From Parasutterella excrementihominis YIT 11859 (GTDB lineage: Bacteria; Pseudomonadota; Gammaproteobacteria; Burkholderiales; Burkholderiaceae_F), in assembly GCF_000205025.1 (NCBI RefSeq), contig NZ_GL883677.1, positions 78,431 to 142,430 on the forward strand: a stretch of 64,000 nucleotides of DNA, written 5' to 3'. The notes beneath the pieces are model-generated. The model was not told where the DNA came from and did not search any database. It saw only the letters and a program-made list of their open reading frames with translations. A program made the translations under genes and the position numbers. Below, one piece after another: positions 54,811 to 63,890 of the stretch; the first letter of the stretch is position 1; each line of letters starts with the position of its first letter.

Positions 54811-55931
54811 TTTTGATTCAAATGAATCATAAAGGTGCCGTCATACTTGAGTTCAGGTAAATAGGTTTTGTAGTAGTTATTCAAATTGCCGACGGGATCA
54901 ATATCCTTAAACGTTTCGGGATAAAGCACCTTGGCCATATATTGAGTAAAGGTGTAGTCAGCCATGTTCCTCAAGCTTCCATGGTCTACACCGTAGACTC
55001 GGTTTTCCTTAACGGCATCGAGCATGTTCCAGCCGGGACGCTTTGTAAAATTGGCCAACCTTTCCTGAGCTTGCGACTCGGGGACGGTAAAGCCCATTCG
55101 CATTTGGTCCCCCTCGGATTTATTGCGCCAAATGCTCCCGCCGATAAAAATAACCTTCGGATTCTGAGAAATCACATACTCTTTATCGAGGGCCATGTAA
55201 GGCTGAGGAGAATTCTCGGCGAGATTCGCTGCTTTGATGTTTTTGAGGATTGCGCCCCAAAGTACGTCCTTATTGTATGAATTACCGTAGCGAGCCAGCC
55301 CCTTGCTGGCGGTCTCCATGTAAACCTTCGTACCAACCTGATCATCAAGAAGTTTGACAATCGTTGAGTAAACGTGGTCAAGAGCCTCTTTATAGGTCTT
55401 GTTCTGAGCTTCGGCGATCCTTTCCCGACCCAGAAGCTTGCCAAGAATTTCCGTACTGAGTGTATGGTTTACCGTTGTCATCGCATGGTAATCCAGGACG
55501 ACGACCTTGATTCCGGCTTTTTCAAACGTTTTAATTCTCTGGCTGTTTTCCGCGTACTGAGTTCTTCCGATCAGCAGGACATCCGGATGGAGACTAAGGA
55601 TTTTCTCGGCATTGAGAATATCGTCGTGGTAGCCGCCGATACTCGGCAGATCTTTCATCTTAGGAAAAGACTTCGTAAAAACTTGATATTCACCGTAGCG
55701 CGTATCTTCCCATCCGTCTTTTGTCAGAGCAACGACTTTTTCAAGGCTGGCCGCACCGCCCACCATCATAAAGTTCGCGATGTAGTTAGCGACGATAAAG
55801 GTCTTCGGCTGATCCTCGAAATGAACTTTCCTCCCCTCGATATCCGTAATATCAAAGGCCGCCGCGAGCACGGAACCGCTAAAGGCCGCAAGAGAAGAAA
55901 AAGAAAGAGCAAGAATCAACTTTCTCAGCAT
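54807..55931 (-). CDS. FecB/BtuF-type periplasmic binding protein
   Basis: 374 residues. Signal peptide MLRKLILALSFSSLAAFSGS, cleaved near VLA-AA. The TroA/BtuF fold is visible in DITDIEGRKVHFEDQPK, then ILSLHPDVLLIG and a long helix. His, Tyr and Met residues that could bind a metal complex are frequent. It is the first gene of the operon that ends with nikR. A Ni(II)-chelate is a better guess than ferric siderophore because of nikR, but iron is possible. Confidence 0.85.
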   Translation of the reverse strand: MLRKLILALSFSSLAAFSGSVLAAAFDITDIEGRKVHFEDQPKTFIVANYIANFMMVGGAASLEKVVALTKDGWEDTRYGEYQVFTKSFPKMKDLPSIGGYHDDILNAEKILSLHPDVLLIGRTQYAENSQRIKTFEKAGIKVVVLDYHAMTTVNHTLSTEILGKLLGRERIAEAQNKTYKEALDHVYSTIVKLLDDQVGTKVYMETASKGLARYGNSYNKDVLWGAILKNIKAANLAENSPQPYMALDKEYVISQNPKVIFIGGSIWRNKSEGDQMRMGFTVPESQAQERLANFTKRPGWNMLDAVKENRVYGVDHGSLRNMADYTFTQYMAKVLYPETFKDIDPVGNLNNYYKTYLPELKYDGTFMIHLNQK

Positions 55932-56213
55932 TGTGATCCTCTTCGATTGTGGGTCGTTGCTTTCGTGACGGCCCGAAAGTCAGAAACTCAGCAAATAAAC
56001 CTCTCACGTTTGACGTTCACGAGCTGTCAAAAACCACTTTTCGAGGAGGCTCGCTTTAACTCGGCTTTATTCAGGAACTTGAGTTATTTGAAAGGTATTA
56101 CTTTTTTCTAAATTATCATATTCATGAACCACATGCGGTTTCGTAAGATAAATTTTTAATTCGTCATACTCATTTTGACCAACGGCGCCAGACCCTTGTC
56201 CTATAGAAATAAC
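55932..56213. other. upstream region of the metal-uptake operon
   Basis: About 280 bp with no gene. A loose pair GTATTA (56095) and TCATAT (56116), spaced 15, resembles a NikR half-site pair only weakly. A match of about 11 of 19 to the Fur box near 56110-56130 is also weak. Neither is called. Confidence 0.35.
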
Positions 56214-56242
56214 AAAACCTCCGGCGAAAGAAACGTCGGAGG
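56214..56242 (-). terminator. terminator after the CMD gene
   Basis: CCTCCG and CGGAGG pair around a 13-nt loop that can extend the stem; on the minus strand TTTT follows. It lies 30 bp after the stop. Confidence 0.7.
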
Positions 56243-56271
56243 CTGATTTTTGCGGACGATTAAGCTAACTA

Positions 56272-57039
56272 CTAGGCGATACTATTGACGACCGTAACCG
56301 CATTCAATGTTCTCGGGAAACCATTCAGCGGAACGGCTACCTGGAGAGCATCAATCAAATTCTGTTTAGTCGCGCCTTCTTTAAGGTTTGCGTCTGCATG
56401 AGCCTTAAGCTGAGCTTCGCATCCGCCGAGCGCTGCAATCGCAGCAAAGACAACCAATTCACGATCCTTAACGGACATGCCGGTACGCGTATAGAAGTCA
56501 CCGAAGCAATATCCGGACAAGTCATTGATCATGAGCGGTTTCATCGGTTCCGTCGTGTTCTTGTGCATCTGTGTGATCGCATCGCCGAAAATAGCAGTCT
56601 GAACTTCAATGCCTTTGGCCAAACGATTTTGATCGTTGACGGCGGTCTGAGAGGCTAACGGAAGACGGACACCAGCCTCCTTAAGAGCTTTGTTTACCCC
56701 TTCTAAAGCTTCTTTAACTCTGCCTATTCCAACGTATGGCACAGTCTGATAGACGGCTTCCTTAATCGCAATCGGTTCAACGGCTGCTTTCAAAGCTGCT
56801 GCTGTGACACCCTCAGCCTCTTCCGAAAGACCCTGAGCTGCACATGTGGCCAATAAAACAAAATATTTTTGATTCGTCGCAAGTGTTGTTCCGCGTTTAG
56901 TAACGTTCATCATTCTCGCGATGATGGCGTCCATATCCGGATCCAAATTTCTTTCTTTTGCACTAACGGTATTTGTCATAACTGCTCCTGCTGCACCAAC
57001 GGTGGCAGACAGTAATACTTTTCTTCTGTTCAAAACCAT
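56272..57039 (-). CDS. exported carboxymuconolactone decarboxylase-like protein (two CMD domains)
   Basis: 255 residues with an N-terminal twin-Arg-like signal (MVLNRRKVLLSATVGAAGAV, cleaved near VSA-KE). Two CMD/AhpD-like helical repeats follow (roughly 50-130 and 160-250). The second has ALGGCEAQLKAHADANL with one Cys and a His, not the CxxC of AhpD, so a peroxidase role is doubtful. It is divergent from a LysR gene that probably controls it. Confidence 0.75.
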   Translation of the reverse strand: MVLNRRKVLLSATVGAAGAVMTNTVSAKERNLDPDMDAIIARMMNVTKRGTTLATNQKYFVLLATCAAQGLSEEAEGVTAAALKAAVEPIAIKEAVYQTVPYVGIGRVKEALEGVNKALKEAGVRLPLASQTAVNDQNRLAKGIEVQTAIFGDAITQMHKNTTEPMKPLMINDLSGYCFGDFYTRTGMSVKDRELVVFAAIAALGGCEAQLKAHADANLKEGATKQNLIDALQVAVPLNGFPRTLNAVTVVNSIA

Positions 57040-57324
57040 CTTTAACCCCTTTTAGTGACATAACTTAAAAACCTTCCGAGAGCCTGTTCTTCAGCAAGCT
57101 GATATTGAAGACAACCTAGCTGTGCTTTCCTTTATCGCGACTCAATACAAACTCGTCATCTTCAAAACTTGAAGCCTTGGAAATTCCCGTTAATAACACC
57201 AGCCGACCGTTCATTTTCTCGATTTGGCTCCCTATTCCTAAAAATTCTAGAGTTCCTGTTTATTTATTTCCAATACTTATTTACAATCATCTTTAATGCA
57301 ATAAATACATAAATTGAAAATCTC

Positions 57325-58212
57325 ATGGACCTAAGAGTATTGATGTCGTTTGTCACTGTGTGCAGGCTTGGCAACATCACGCGTGCTGCCGAAGCGCTTT
57401 ACATATCTCAGCCCGCTTTGACACGGCAAATTCAGGAACTTGAACAAGAATTGGGCTGCAAGTTATTGGTGAGAAGCACTCGCAGTTTGTCGCTTACCGA
57501 GAACGGCTATCTCTTTTTACTTCGTGCTCAGGAAATATTAGACCTTGCCAAACAAGCCAAGGCCGAGCTGTCAGAAAACGGAGACGTCCTCCACGGTGTC
57601 GTTCGGGTAGGGATCGTTGAAAGTCGAATCATGGATTACTTTGCTGACGCAGTTGTGCAATTCAACCAAAGGTATCCGCACGTTCAATTTGAAGTCTATT
57701 CTGCTGACGGCGACGACTTAAAACGCTATGTCGATGAAAATAAACTGGATATGGCAATACTCATTGAGCCGGTGGAAAGCGCGAAGTACACCAAAATTCC
57801 CATCGATGTCATTGAAAAGTGGGGATTAGTTGTTCGCAATGAAGAAATGCCGATCAAGAAAAAAACGCTGAGTTATGAAGAGATTATTGAACGAACCTTA
57901 ATTCTTCCGCGCCGCTACATCGTCCTTTCTGAAATCAGCAGTTGGTTCAAAGTTCCGGAAAGTAGGTTCAAAGTTGCGGCCTATCACAATCTCGCATCCA
58001 ATGCTTTAACAATGGTTGAGAAGGGAATCGGTTCCCTGCTTTGTATTGAAGGAAGTTTCACAAACCGTCCGAAGCCGAATCTCCGCTTCCTTCCGATTAC
58101 ACCCGAAAGAACAACTTCACATGTCGCAGTCCGCAAGAAGAACAGAAAACTCTCAAAGCCTTGCGAAATCTTCTGGTCGGATATCGAACAATATTTTCCG
58201 GTCCAAAAATAA
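57325..58212 (+). CDS. LysR-family transcriptional regulator
   Basis: 295 residues. The N-terminal HTH (NITRAAEALYISQPALTRQI) and the linker helix are standard, followed by a periplasmic-binding-like effector domain. It faces away from the CMD gene across a 285-bp A+T-rich gap and ends convergent to the DASS transporter gene, so either could be its target. No operator was picked in the gap. Confidence 0.88.
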   Translation: MDLRVLMSFVTVCRLGNITRAAEALYISQPALTRQIQELEQELGCKLLVRSTRSLSLTENGYLFLLRAQEILDLAKQAKAELSENGDVLHGVVRVGIVESRIMDYFADAVVQFNQRYPHVQFEVYSADGDDLKRYVDENKLDMAILIEPVESAKYTKIPIDVIEKWGLVVRNEEMPIKKKTLSYEEIIERTLILPRRYIVLSEISSWFKVPESRFKVAAYHNLASNALTMVEKGIGSLLCIEGSFTNRPKPNLRFLPITPERTTSHVAVRKKNRKLSKPCEIFWSDIEQYFPVQK

Positions 58213-58217
58213 GTAAA

Positions 58218-58250
58218 GGCCTGAACGACAGATTCGCTCAGGCCATTTTT
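58218..58250 (+). terminator. terminator after the LysR gene
   Basis: GGCCTGA and TCAGGCC pair over 7 bp and are followed by ATTTTTT. A second hairpin (CCGGCGCC / GGTGCCGG, 58259-58281) lies between it and the end of the DASS gene. Confidence 0.82.
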
Positions 58251-58288
58251 TCATTGATCCGGCGCCTTTCAGGGGTGCCGGATAATTT

Positions 58289-59821
58289 TTATTTTGGCAT
58301 CGGCAGCTGGAGAACGTCTCCCAGAGCCATGCAGACACCCGCAATCACGATAATAGAAATAACGTTCAGCCAAAAACCTGCCTTAATCATTTCGCCGATC
58401 TGGATGCGGCCGGTACCGAAAATAATCGCATTCGGCGGTGTCGCAACCGGCATCATGAAGGCGGCAGAAGCACCAATAGTCGTCACTAAGAGCACTTGCT
58501 CCGTCGGAATACCGAGAACAGGAGCTGCAGCAGCCAGAAGCGGAAGCATCGTAGCAGCCAAAGCAGTGTTCGAAGTGAATTCCGTTGCGAAGATCACTAA
58601 AGTTGCGACCCCCAAGATCACGAGCACAGGCGGCAGACCAACGAAGGATGTTGCCTGGGCTGCGATGAGGTTGGCAGCGCCGGTTGCCTGAATACAAGCT
58701 GCCATAGAAAGGCCGCCTCCGAAAAGGAGAAGCACGTCCCAGGGAATATTGTCGCAGTGCTTCCAGTCAAGCGCTCTTTCACCGCGGGAAAAATTAACCG
58801 GAATACAGAAGAGAGACACACCGGCAGCCATTGCAATCACGGCATCACTAACCATTCTGAAAGGACGAACACCGTTTTCTAAGGTGAAGGAGCGAATCTG
58901 AGAACCGAGGCACCAAAGAACCACTGCACAAATGAAGACGATCAGAACTGAGATTTCACCGCGGGTCGGTTTGCCGATGTTCTTTAATTCGGTACGGATC
59001 CATTCACGGCCGCCGGCAATCTTTTGAATCTGTTCTCTGAAAAGCACCTTGGTTAAGAGGAGCCAAGAAAGAGGCATGAGGAGAAGAACCACCGGCATAC
59101 CAACCTTCATCCACTGAACGATGGAAACATCAACACCGTACGTCTGCTGCACAAAGCGAACGAAGATACCGTTAGGAGGCGAACCGATAATTGTTCCCAT
59201 ACCGCCGATGGAAGCGCCATAAGCCACGGCTAACAGGACACAGATACCGAAGTTTCTTTCGCCCTTAGTAATGGTCGGAGAGTCGGAATTCTGACGAACC
59301 ACGGACATGACGGCGATGGCGATCGGAACCATCATGGCTGCGGTTGCCGTATTCGACACCCACATGGAAATGAAACCTGTTGCGATCATCACACCGGCAA
59401 TAATGGCGCCGGGAGAGGTACCGACAATTTGCATCGTCTTTAAAGCGATACGCTTATCGAGGCCCCAGCGCTGAATACCCGCTGCCAGCAGGAAGCCGCC
59501 TAAGAACAGATAAATCGTATCAGAGGCATAGGGCGTCAGCGTTTTTGCTAAAGTCGTAACATCGCAAAGAGGATAAAGAATAATCGGCAAAAGCGCCGTC
59601 ACGGCAATCGGCACGGTTTCTGTAAACCACCAAAGGGCCATCCATAGCAGAATAGCTAAGCAGGCCTTTGCGGCATGGGAGACGGGAACCGAAGCTCCGG
59701 CACCGTTAACATACGCGTCCGGAAGAACCCAATATAAAAGCAGGGCTAAAACAGGGGCGGCAAAAAGAGCAATCGTTTTCGACTGTCTCGAGAAGGAACC
59801 CATTTGCAGTGGTGTTTCCAT
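58289..59821 (-). CDS. DASS (SLC13) family carboxylate transporter
   Basis: 510 residues with about twelve helices. Two SNT motifs, one per repeat (VSNTATAAMM and TSNTALAATM), and GSPPNGI and TPPNAI loops define the INDY/DASS fold, which couples Na+ to di- or tricarboxylates such as succinate, malate or citrate. This suits an asaccharolytic gut bacterium. Confidence 0.88.
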   Translation of the reverse strand: METPLQMGSFSRQSKTIALFAAPVLALLLYWVLPDAYVNGAGASVPVSHAAKACLAILLWMALWWFTETVPIAVTALLPIILYPLCDVTTLAKTLTPYASDTIYLFLGGFLLAAGIQRWGLDKRIALKTMQIVGTSPGAIIAGVMIATGFISMWVSNTATAAMMVPIAIAVMSVVRQNSDSPTITKGERNFGICVLLAVAYGASIGGMGTIIGSPPNGIFVRFVQQTYGVDVSIVQWMKVGMPVVLLLMPLSWLLLTKVLFREQIQKIAGGREWIRTELKNIGKPTRGEISVLIVFICAVVLWCLGSQIRSFTLENGVRPFRMVSDAVIAMAAGVSLFCIPVNFSRGERALDWKHCDNIPWDVLLLFGGGLSMAACIQATGAANLIAAQATSFVGLPPVLVILGVATLVIFATEFTSNTALAATMLPLLAAAAPVLGIPTEQVLLVTTIGASAAFMMPVATPPNAIIFGTGRIQIGEMIKAGFWLNVISIIVIAGVCMALGDVLQLPMPK

Positions 59822-59940
59822 TGATACTCCTATGTATTGAGTTATCGAGCAGCTGTGCTCAAGGCGAAACAGATTTATTTAAGCACAAAAATTTGTTTAT
59901 TCTTCGCGAGGCAAATTAAAAATTTCAACAGATTAAATAT

Positions 59941-59981
59941 AAATAGCACAATGCGAAATTTAATTTCGAATTGTGCTATTT
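59941..59981. repeat. 41-bp palindrome between DASS gene and msbA
   Basis: AAATAGCACAAT-G-CGAAATT-T and its mirror AATTTCG-A-ATTGTGCTATTT leave only one mismatched pair besides the central base. It lies 40 bp after the msbA stop and about 120 bp before the DASS start. It could end the msbA transcript or be an operator for the DASS promoter. Confidence 0.7.
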
Positions 59982-60021
59982 GTTGTTTTTGATGTAGGCG
60001 TTTTTAGGACGCTTCTATCCG

Positions 60022-61797
60022 TTAAGCCTTTTGTGTCTCAGACTTTTCGGGCTTCTGGTGACTGAATTGAATCTTATAGAGCCGAGCATAAGGACCATCC
60101 TTTGCCAGAAGCTCGAAATGGGTTCCGGCCTCTACTATCGCCCCCTGATCCATCACGACGATCATATCGGCATCCACAATGGTAGAGAGACGGTGCGCCA
60201 CCACAAAGCTCGTGCGGCCTTCTCTGAGTTTGTCCAAAGAGGCCTGAATGTACTTTTCGCTTTCCGTATCCAAAGCACTGGTGGCCTCGTCAAGAAGCAG
60301 AATCGGAGCATCTTTCAGGAGCGCGCGTGCGATGGAGACACGCTGTCTTTGGCCGCCGGAAAGTTTTGATCCGCCCTCACCGATCCGAGTCTGAAGACCT
60401 TCGGGAAGCGAATCGATCAGCGGCTTGAGGTAGGCGGCTTCAGCTGCCTGCCTGATTTCTTCCTCTGTCACGGGTCTTCCCGCTCCGAAAGCAATATTGG
60501 CAGCAATGGTGTCGTCAAAGAGCATGACTTCCTGAGTCACGATTGCCACCTGACGGCGAATGCTCTCCAGCGTCATCTCGTTCTGAGGTATACCGTCAAA
60601 TAAGATCTCTCCTTTCGTCGGCACCATGAAACGAGGAATCATGTTAACGATGGTGCTCTTACCGGCGCCTGAAGCACCCACAAAGGCAATCATCTTTCCG
60701 GCCTCTGCCTTCAGGGTGAAATCCTTCAGCGAGGGTTCCAGTGCATTGGGATACTTGTACCAAACGTTTTTGAATTCAACGTTGCCCTTAACGCGTTCAA
60801 TACTCTTAGAGCCGGGATCCTTTTCAAGAGGAATATCAATCATCTCAAAAAGGCTTTCGGCGGCCGCGCCCATACTGGCAATCGTGCCGTTTAAGCCGGC
60901 AAGTTTACGAATGGCCGGCATCATGAGAAGCATCGCAGAAATGTAGGTCACAAATTCGGCCAAAGAGAGCTGGCCTTTCTGCGCCTGAAGCAATGCCACA
61001 CAGACCACAATCGCAACACCGCAGATACTGACGAGCTGAGTCGCAGGAGTACCGAGGCCTTTGACGATCTGCTGACGCATCGTCAACCCTTTCAGCCGAC
61101 GGTTGATGTGACCGAAACGCTCTTCTTCAAACTTGTAAGCGTTGTAAACCTTAATCAGACGCTCGGAACGATAAGTTTCATTGAGCTGACTTAAGATCTG
61201 GCCGAAAGTCACCTGACTGTCGGAAGTCAGTTTCTTGAGGCGCTTGCTCACCGTCCTCAAGATATAAATCAGAATCGGGGCAACAATAAACGTCACTAAT
61301 GTCAGCTGCCAGTTATGCCAAAAAAGAACGCAAAGCAAGGCTGCAACCTGAAGAGAGTCGCGCACAAGTACGGTCAGCACCTGAGAGGCGCCTGACAAGG
61401 CCTGAGAAGCTTCGTTCACAAAGCGGGAAACCACACGGCCGGATTCCTGACTCTGGACAACTTCTTCCGGCCAGCGAATCATGTGATCAAACATCAAAGA
61501 ACGGAGTTTGACCAGGATTTCCTGAGAAACTTTTTGTAGCAGATAAGAAGAACAGAACTGGCCGCCTCCGTGAAGAACAGAGATGCCGATCAAAGCAATC
61601 GGAGCCCAAATTGCCACCAGACCGTTTTTTTGATAGAAACCTAAATCAGTGAGCTTGCCCATCAGCAATGCCATCAGGGATGAGCCGGCAGCCGCGGCGA
61701 CCATGGCGATCAACGCGAGAAAGATGTAGAACTTGTAAGGCGGTAAGTAGGCAAAGAGCCTCATTAAAGGTTCTTTTTTGATCTTAACGGATTTCAA
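60022..61797 (-). CDS. msbA: lipid A export ATP-binding/permease protein MsbA
   Basis: 591 residues: six membrane helices (about 20-310) and a C-terminal ATPase with Walker A GASGAGKST, signature LSGGQRQR, Walker B ILLLDEATSALD and the His in VVAHRLSTI. It flips lipid A-core across the inner membrane. The nearby gene for a GT9 glycosyltransferase, on the other strand, fits an LPS locus. Confidence 0.92.
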   Translation of the reverse strand: MKSVKIKKEPLMRLFAYLPPYKFYIFLALIAMVAAAAGSSLMALLMGKLTDLGFYQKNGLVAIWAPIALIGISVLHGGGQFCSSYLLQKVSQEILVKLRSLMFDHMIRWPEEVVQSQESGRVVSRFVNEASQALSGASQVLTVLVRDSLQVAALLCVLFWHNWQLTLVTFIVAPILIYILRTVSKRLKKLTSDSQVTFGQILSQLNETYRSERLIKVYNAYKFEEERFGHINRRLKGLTMRQQIVKGLGTPATQLVSICGVAIVVCVALLQAQKGQLSLAEFVTYISAMLLMMPAIRKLAGLNGTIASMGAAAESLFEMIDIPLEKDPGSKSIERVKGNVEFKNVWYKYPNALEPSLKDFTLKAEAGKMIAFVGASGAGKSTIVNMIPRFMVPTKGEILFDGIPQNEMTLESIRRQVAIVTQEVMLFDDTIAANIAFGAGRPVTEEEIRQAAEAAYLKPLIDSLPEGLQTRIGEGGSKLSGGQRQRVSIARALLKDAPILLLDEATSALDTESEKYIQASLDKLREGRTSFVVAHRLSTIVDADMIVVMDQGAIVEAGTHFELLAKDGPYARLYKIQFSHQKPEKSETQKA

Positions 61798-61885
61798 CTC
61801 TATCCTCGTTAGCTTAGGTGCAGGTAGTTTAACGAGTCGGCAGGCGTTAGACTAGGCAAACACATATATCTTTGAAACAGTTTTT

Positions 61886-62827
61886 ATGGCAACACTATTC
61901 GTCAGGTTACCTAATCATGTCGGTGACGCCGTCATGACTATGCCGGCCTTAAACCTTTTAGAGGCCGCCGGATTTAAGCTTTACCTTATCGGCAAGCCTT
62001 TCGTCGGAGAGTTATTCGAGGGCACCAACCGCCGCTTCGACCCGATTGAAGGAAATTTGTTAGACGACATTAAACGCATTCGGGATTTAGCTGCTTCTGT
62101 AAAAAATCCCCGCGGTATCCTGATGCCGAACTCCTTCGGGTCCGCACTTCTTTTTAAGAGCGCAGGCATCCAAAGCACCGGTTTAGCCACTGACGGACGT
62201 TCCATTCTGTTAGAGCATGCCATTCCGGAGCCTCCGAGAATGCACGAAGTCGAACGCTTCTGGTACGTTGCCTACGAAGCGCTCAAAGCCATGGGCATCA
62301 AACCGCCATATACCAAGCTCACTAAGCGCATCAACATGAAGCTGGCTGCACGCAATGAAGCCGGCGCCCGCAACCTAGCCGCAAAAATCGGCTTGCCTAA
62401 ACGCTACGCCATCCTTGCACCGATCGCCAAAGGCCGTCACGAAGGCAAAGAAAAATACTGGCGCCACTTCAATGAACTCTGCAAGCCGCTTCGCGACAGA
62501 GGCATCGAACCGGTCGTCTTCCCGGCTGCCGATGAAGCCGAAGCGGCTAAAGCTGCTTGTCCGGACGCAACCATCTATGAGCCGACAAGTCTCGGCAACT
62601 TCGCCGCACTTTGCGAAAAAGCAGCTATTGTCATCGCAAACGACTCCGGCGTAAGCCATATCGCTGCCGCCGTGGGTGCCCCTCAGGTCACTATTGTCGG
62701 TGTTACGGACACCGACCGCACCAGTCCCTGGAACGAGAAGAACGTTATTGTGGGCCGTAAAGGCCGCTGGCCGGAAGTCGATGAAGTCATTACTGCCATC
62801 GATGACGTTTTGAAGACCAAAAATTAA
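61886..62827 (+). CDS. glycosyltransferase family 9 (heptosyltransferase-like)
   Basis: 313 residues. The N-terminal VRLPNHVGDAVMTMPAL and the C-terminal NDSGVSHIAAAVGAPQVTIVG are GT9 signatures (WaaC/WaaF/WaaQ). It most likely transfers heptose to the LPS core, which fits gmhA at the other end of the window. It is divergent from msbA. Confidence 0.88.
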   Translation: MATLFVRLPNHVGDAVMTMPALNLLEAAGFKLYLIGKPFVGELFEGTNRRFDPIEGNLLDDIKRIRDLAASVKNPRGILMPNSFGSALLFKSAGIQSTGLATDGRSILLEHAIPEPPRMHEVERFWYVAYEALKAMGIKPPYTKLTKRINMKLAARNEAGARNLAAKIGLPKRYAILAPIAKGRHEGKEKYWRHFNELCKPLRDRGIEPVVFPAADEAEAAKAACPDATIYEPTSLGNFAALCEKAAIVIANDSGVSHIAAAVGAPQVTIVGVTDTDRTSPWNEKNVIVGRKGRWPEVDEVITAIDDVLKTKN

Positions 62828-62845
62828 TTAAGATGTAACCTGATC

Positions 62846-62867
62846 CGAGGAGCTTTCAAGCTCCTCG
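62846..62867 (+). terminator. hairpin after the GT9 gene
   Basis: CGAGGAGCTT and AAGCTCCTCG form a 10-bp repeat with a 2-nt centre, 18 bp after the stop. The U-run is poor. Confidence 0.5.
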
Positions 62868-62899
62868 ATTCGCATCTGCTCAATACCTTACTTCACAAC

Positions 62900-63796
62900 A
62901 TGTTTGCGCAATCGCTTTGGTCCTTAGCCGCCGCGGCCTTCTTTTCCATGATGGCCGCTTGTGTGAAGTACTGCAATGATGTTTTCGGACCGCTGGAGCT
63001 GGTTTTCTACCGCTCTCTTTTCACGACTCTCTTCGTCTTTATTACCGTCTCTCTGAGAGGAGAAACGTTAAAGACCCAATATCCGATACTGCATCTTCGA
63101 CGAGATGTTCTGGGTTTTGTTTCGGTAGCTATTTGGTTCTTTACGTTAGGGATGCTGCCGCTCGGCACCAACATCACGCTGACGTATTCAACGCCGCTCT
63201 TTTTAGCACTGAATTTTATTTTGCTGGCGCTCTGGAAGAAAGAACAGCCCGAATGGCCCCTGATCGGCTCTATTCTTCTCGGCTTTGTCGGCATTGTGGT
63301 CGTTATGCGTCCGTCTTTCCTAAGCGGGGATGCGGTCTCGGCACTTTTATGCCTCTTTGTCGCTTTTATTGATTTGTTCGGATATTGGCAAATCCGCTTT
63401 TTAGGCCGCGTGCACGAACCGTCCTGGCGCGTCGTCTTTTATTATTCTCTTTTCTGCACAGTGGGTGCGCTGCTGGGTATCCTCTTTTTTGAAGACGGAT
63501 TCCACATGCCCAATACTCGTGCCGCCATTGCCGCCTTTCTGATGTGCCTGCTTGCCACAGGAGGAATGCTCGCCAGCACCCGAGCCTGGATCGGGGGAAA
63601 TATGCTTCTGGTTTCCTGTCTGGGATTTTCTGCGATCCCCTTCTCAGAACTCATCGGCGTCTTCTTCTTTAAAAATATTCCCGACATGCTCTCTCTTATC
63701 GGTATGACCATTGTCGCCGCTGCCGGGATGATCGCTACCGTCTACACCAAAAAGGCGGAGAAAGCCGCTTCTTCCTCAGAACAAAAGACTCGATAG
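62900..63796 (+). CDS. EamA/DMT-family transporter
   Basis: 298 residues with ten predicted membrane helices in two EamA repeats. Substrate range (amino acids, purines, cofactors) is broad in the family and not readable here. The C-terminal tail is Lys/Ser-rich. No strong ribosome site precedes the ATG. Confidence 0.82.
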   Translation: MFAQSLWSLAAAAFFSMMAACVKYCNDVFGPLELVFYRSLFTTLFVFITVSLRGETLKTQYPILHLRRDVLGFVSVAIWFFTLGMLPLGTNITLTYSTPLFLALNFILLALWKKEQPEWPLIGSILLGFVGIVVVMRPSFLSGDAVSALLCLFVAFIDLFGYWQIRFLGRVHEPSWRVVFYYSLFCTVGALLGILFFEDGFHMPNTRAAIAAFLMCLLATGGMLASTRAWIGGNMLLVSCLGFSAIPFSELIGVFFFKNIPDMLSLIGMTIVAAAGMIATVYTKKAEKAASSSEQKTR

Positions 63797-63890
63797 CGGC
63801 CGACATTCTTGGAACTGCACGGTTAAATATCCCGTGTTTTTGCATCTATAATTGTTAGAAAATATTTCATTAACTTCCCAAGGGTCCCAA

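Noticed and set aside
56095..56121. NikR-type operator upstream of the metal-uptake operon
   Set aside because: GTATTA-N15-TCATAT is not symmetric and differs in spacing from the E. coli site.
56110..56130. second Fur box
   Set aside because: About 11 of 19 matches, close to chance in A+T-rich DNA.
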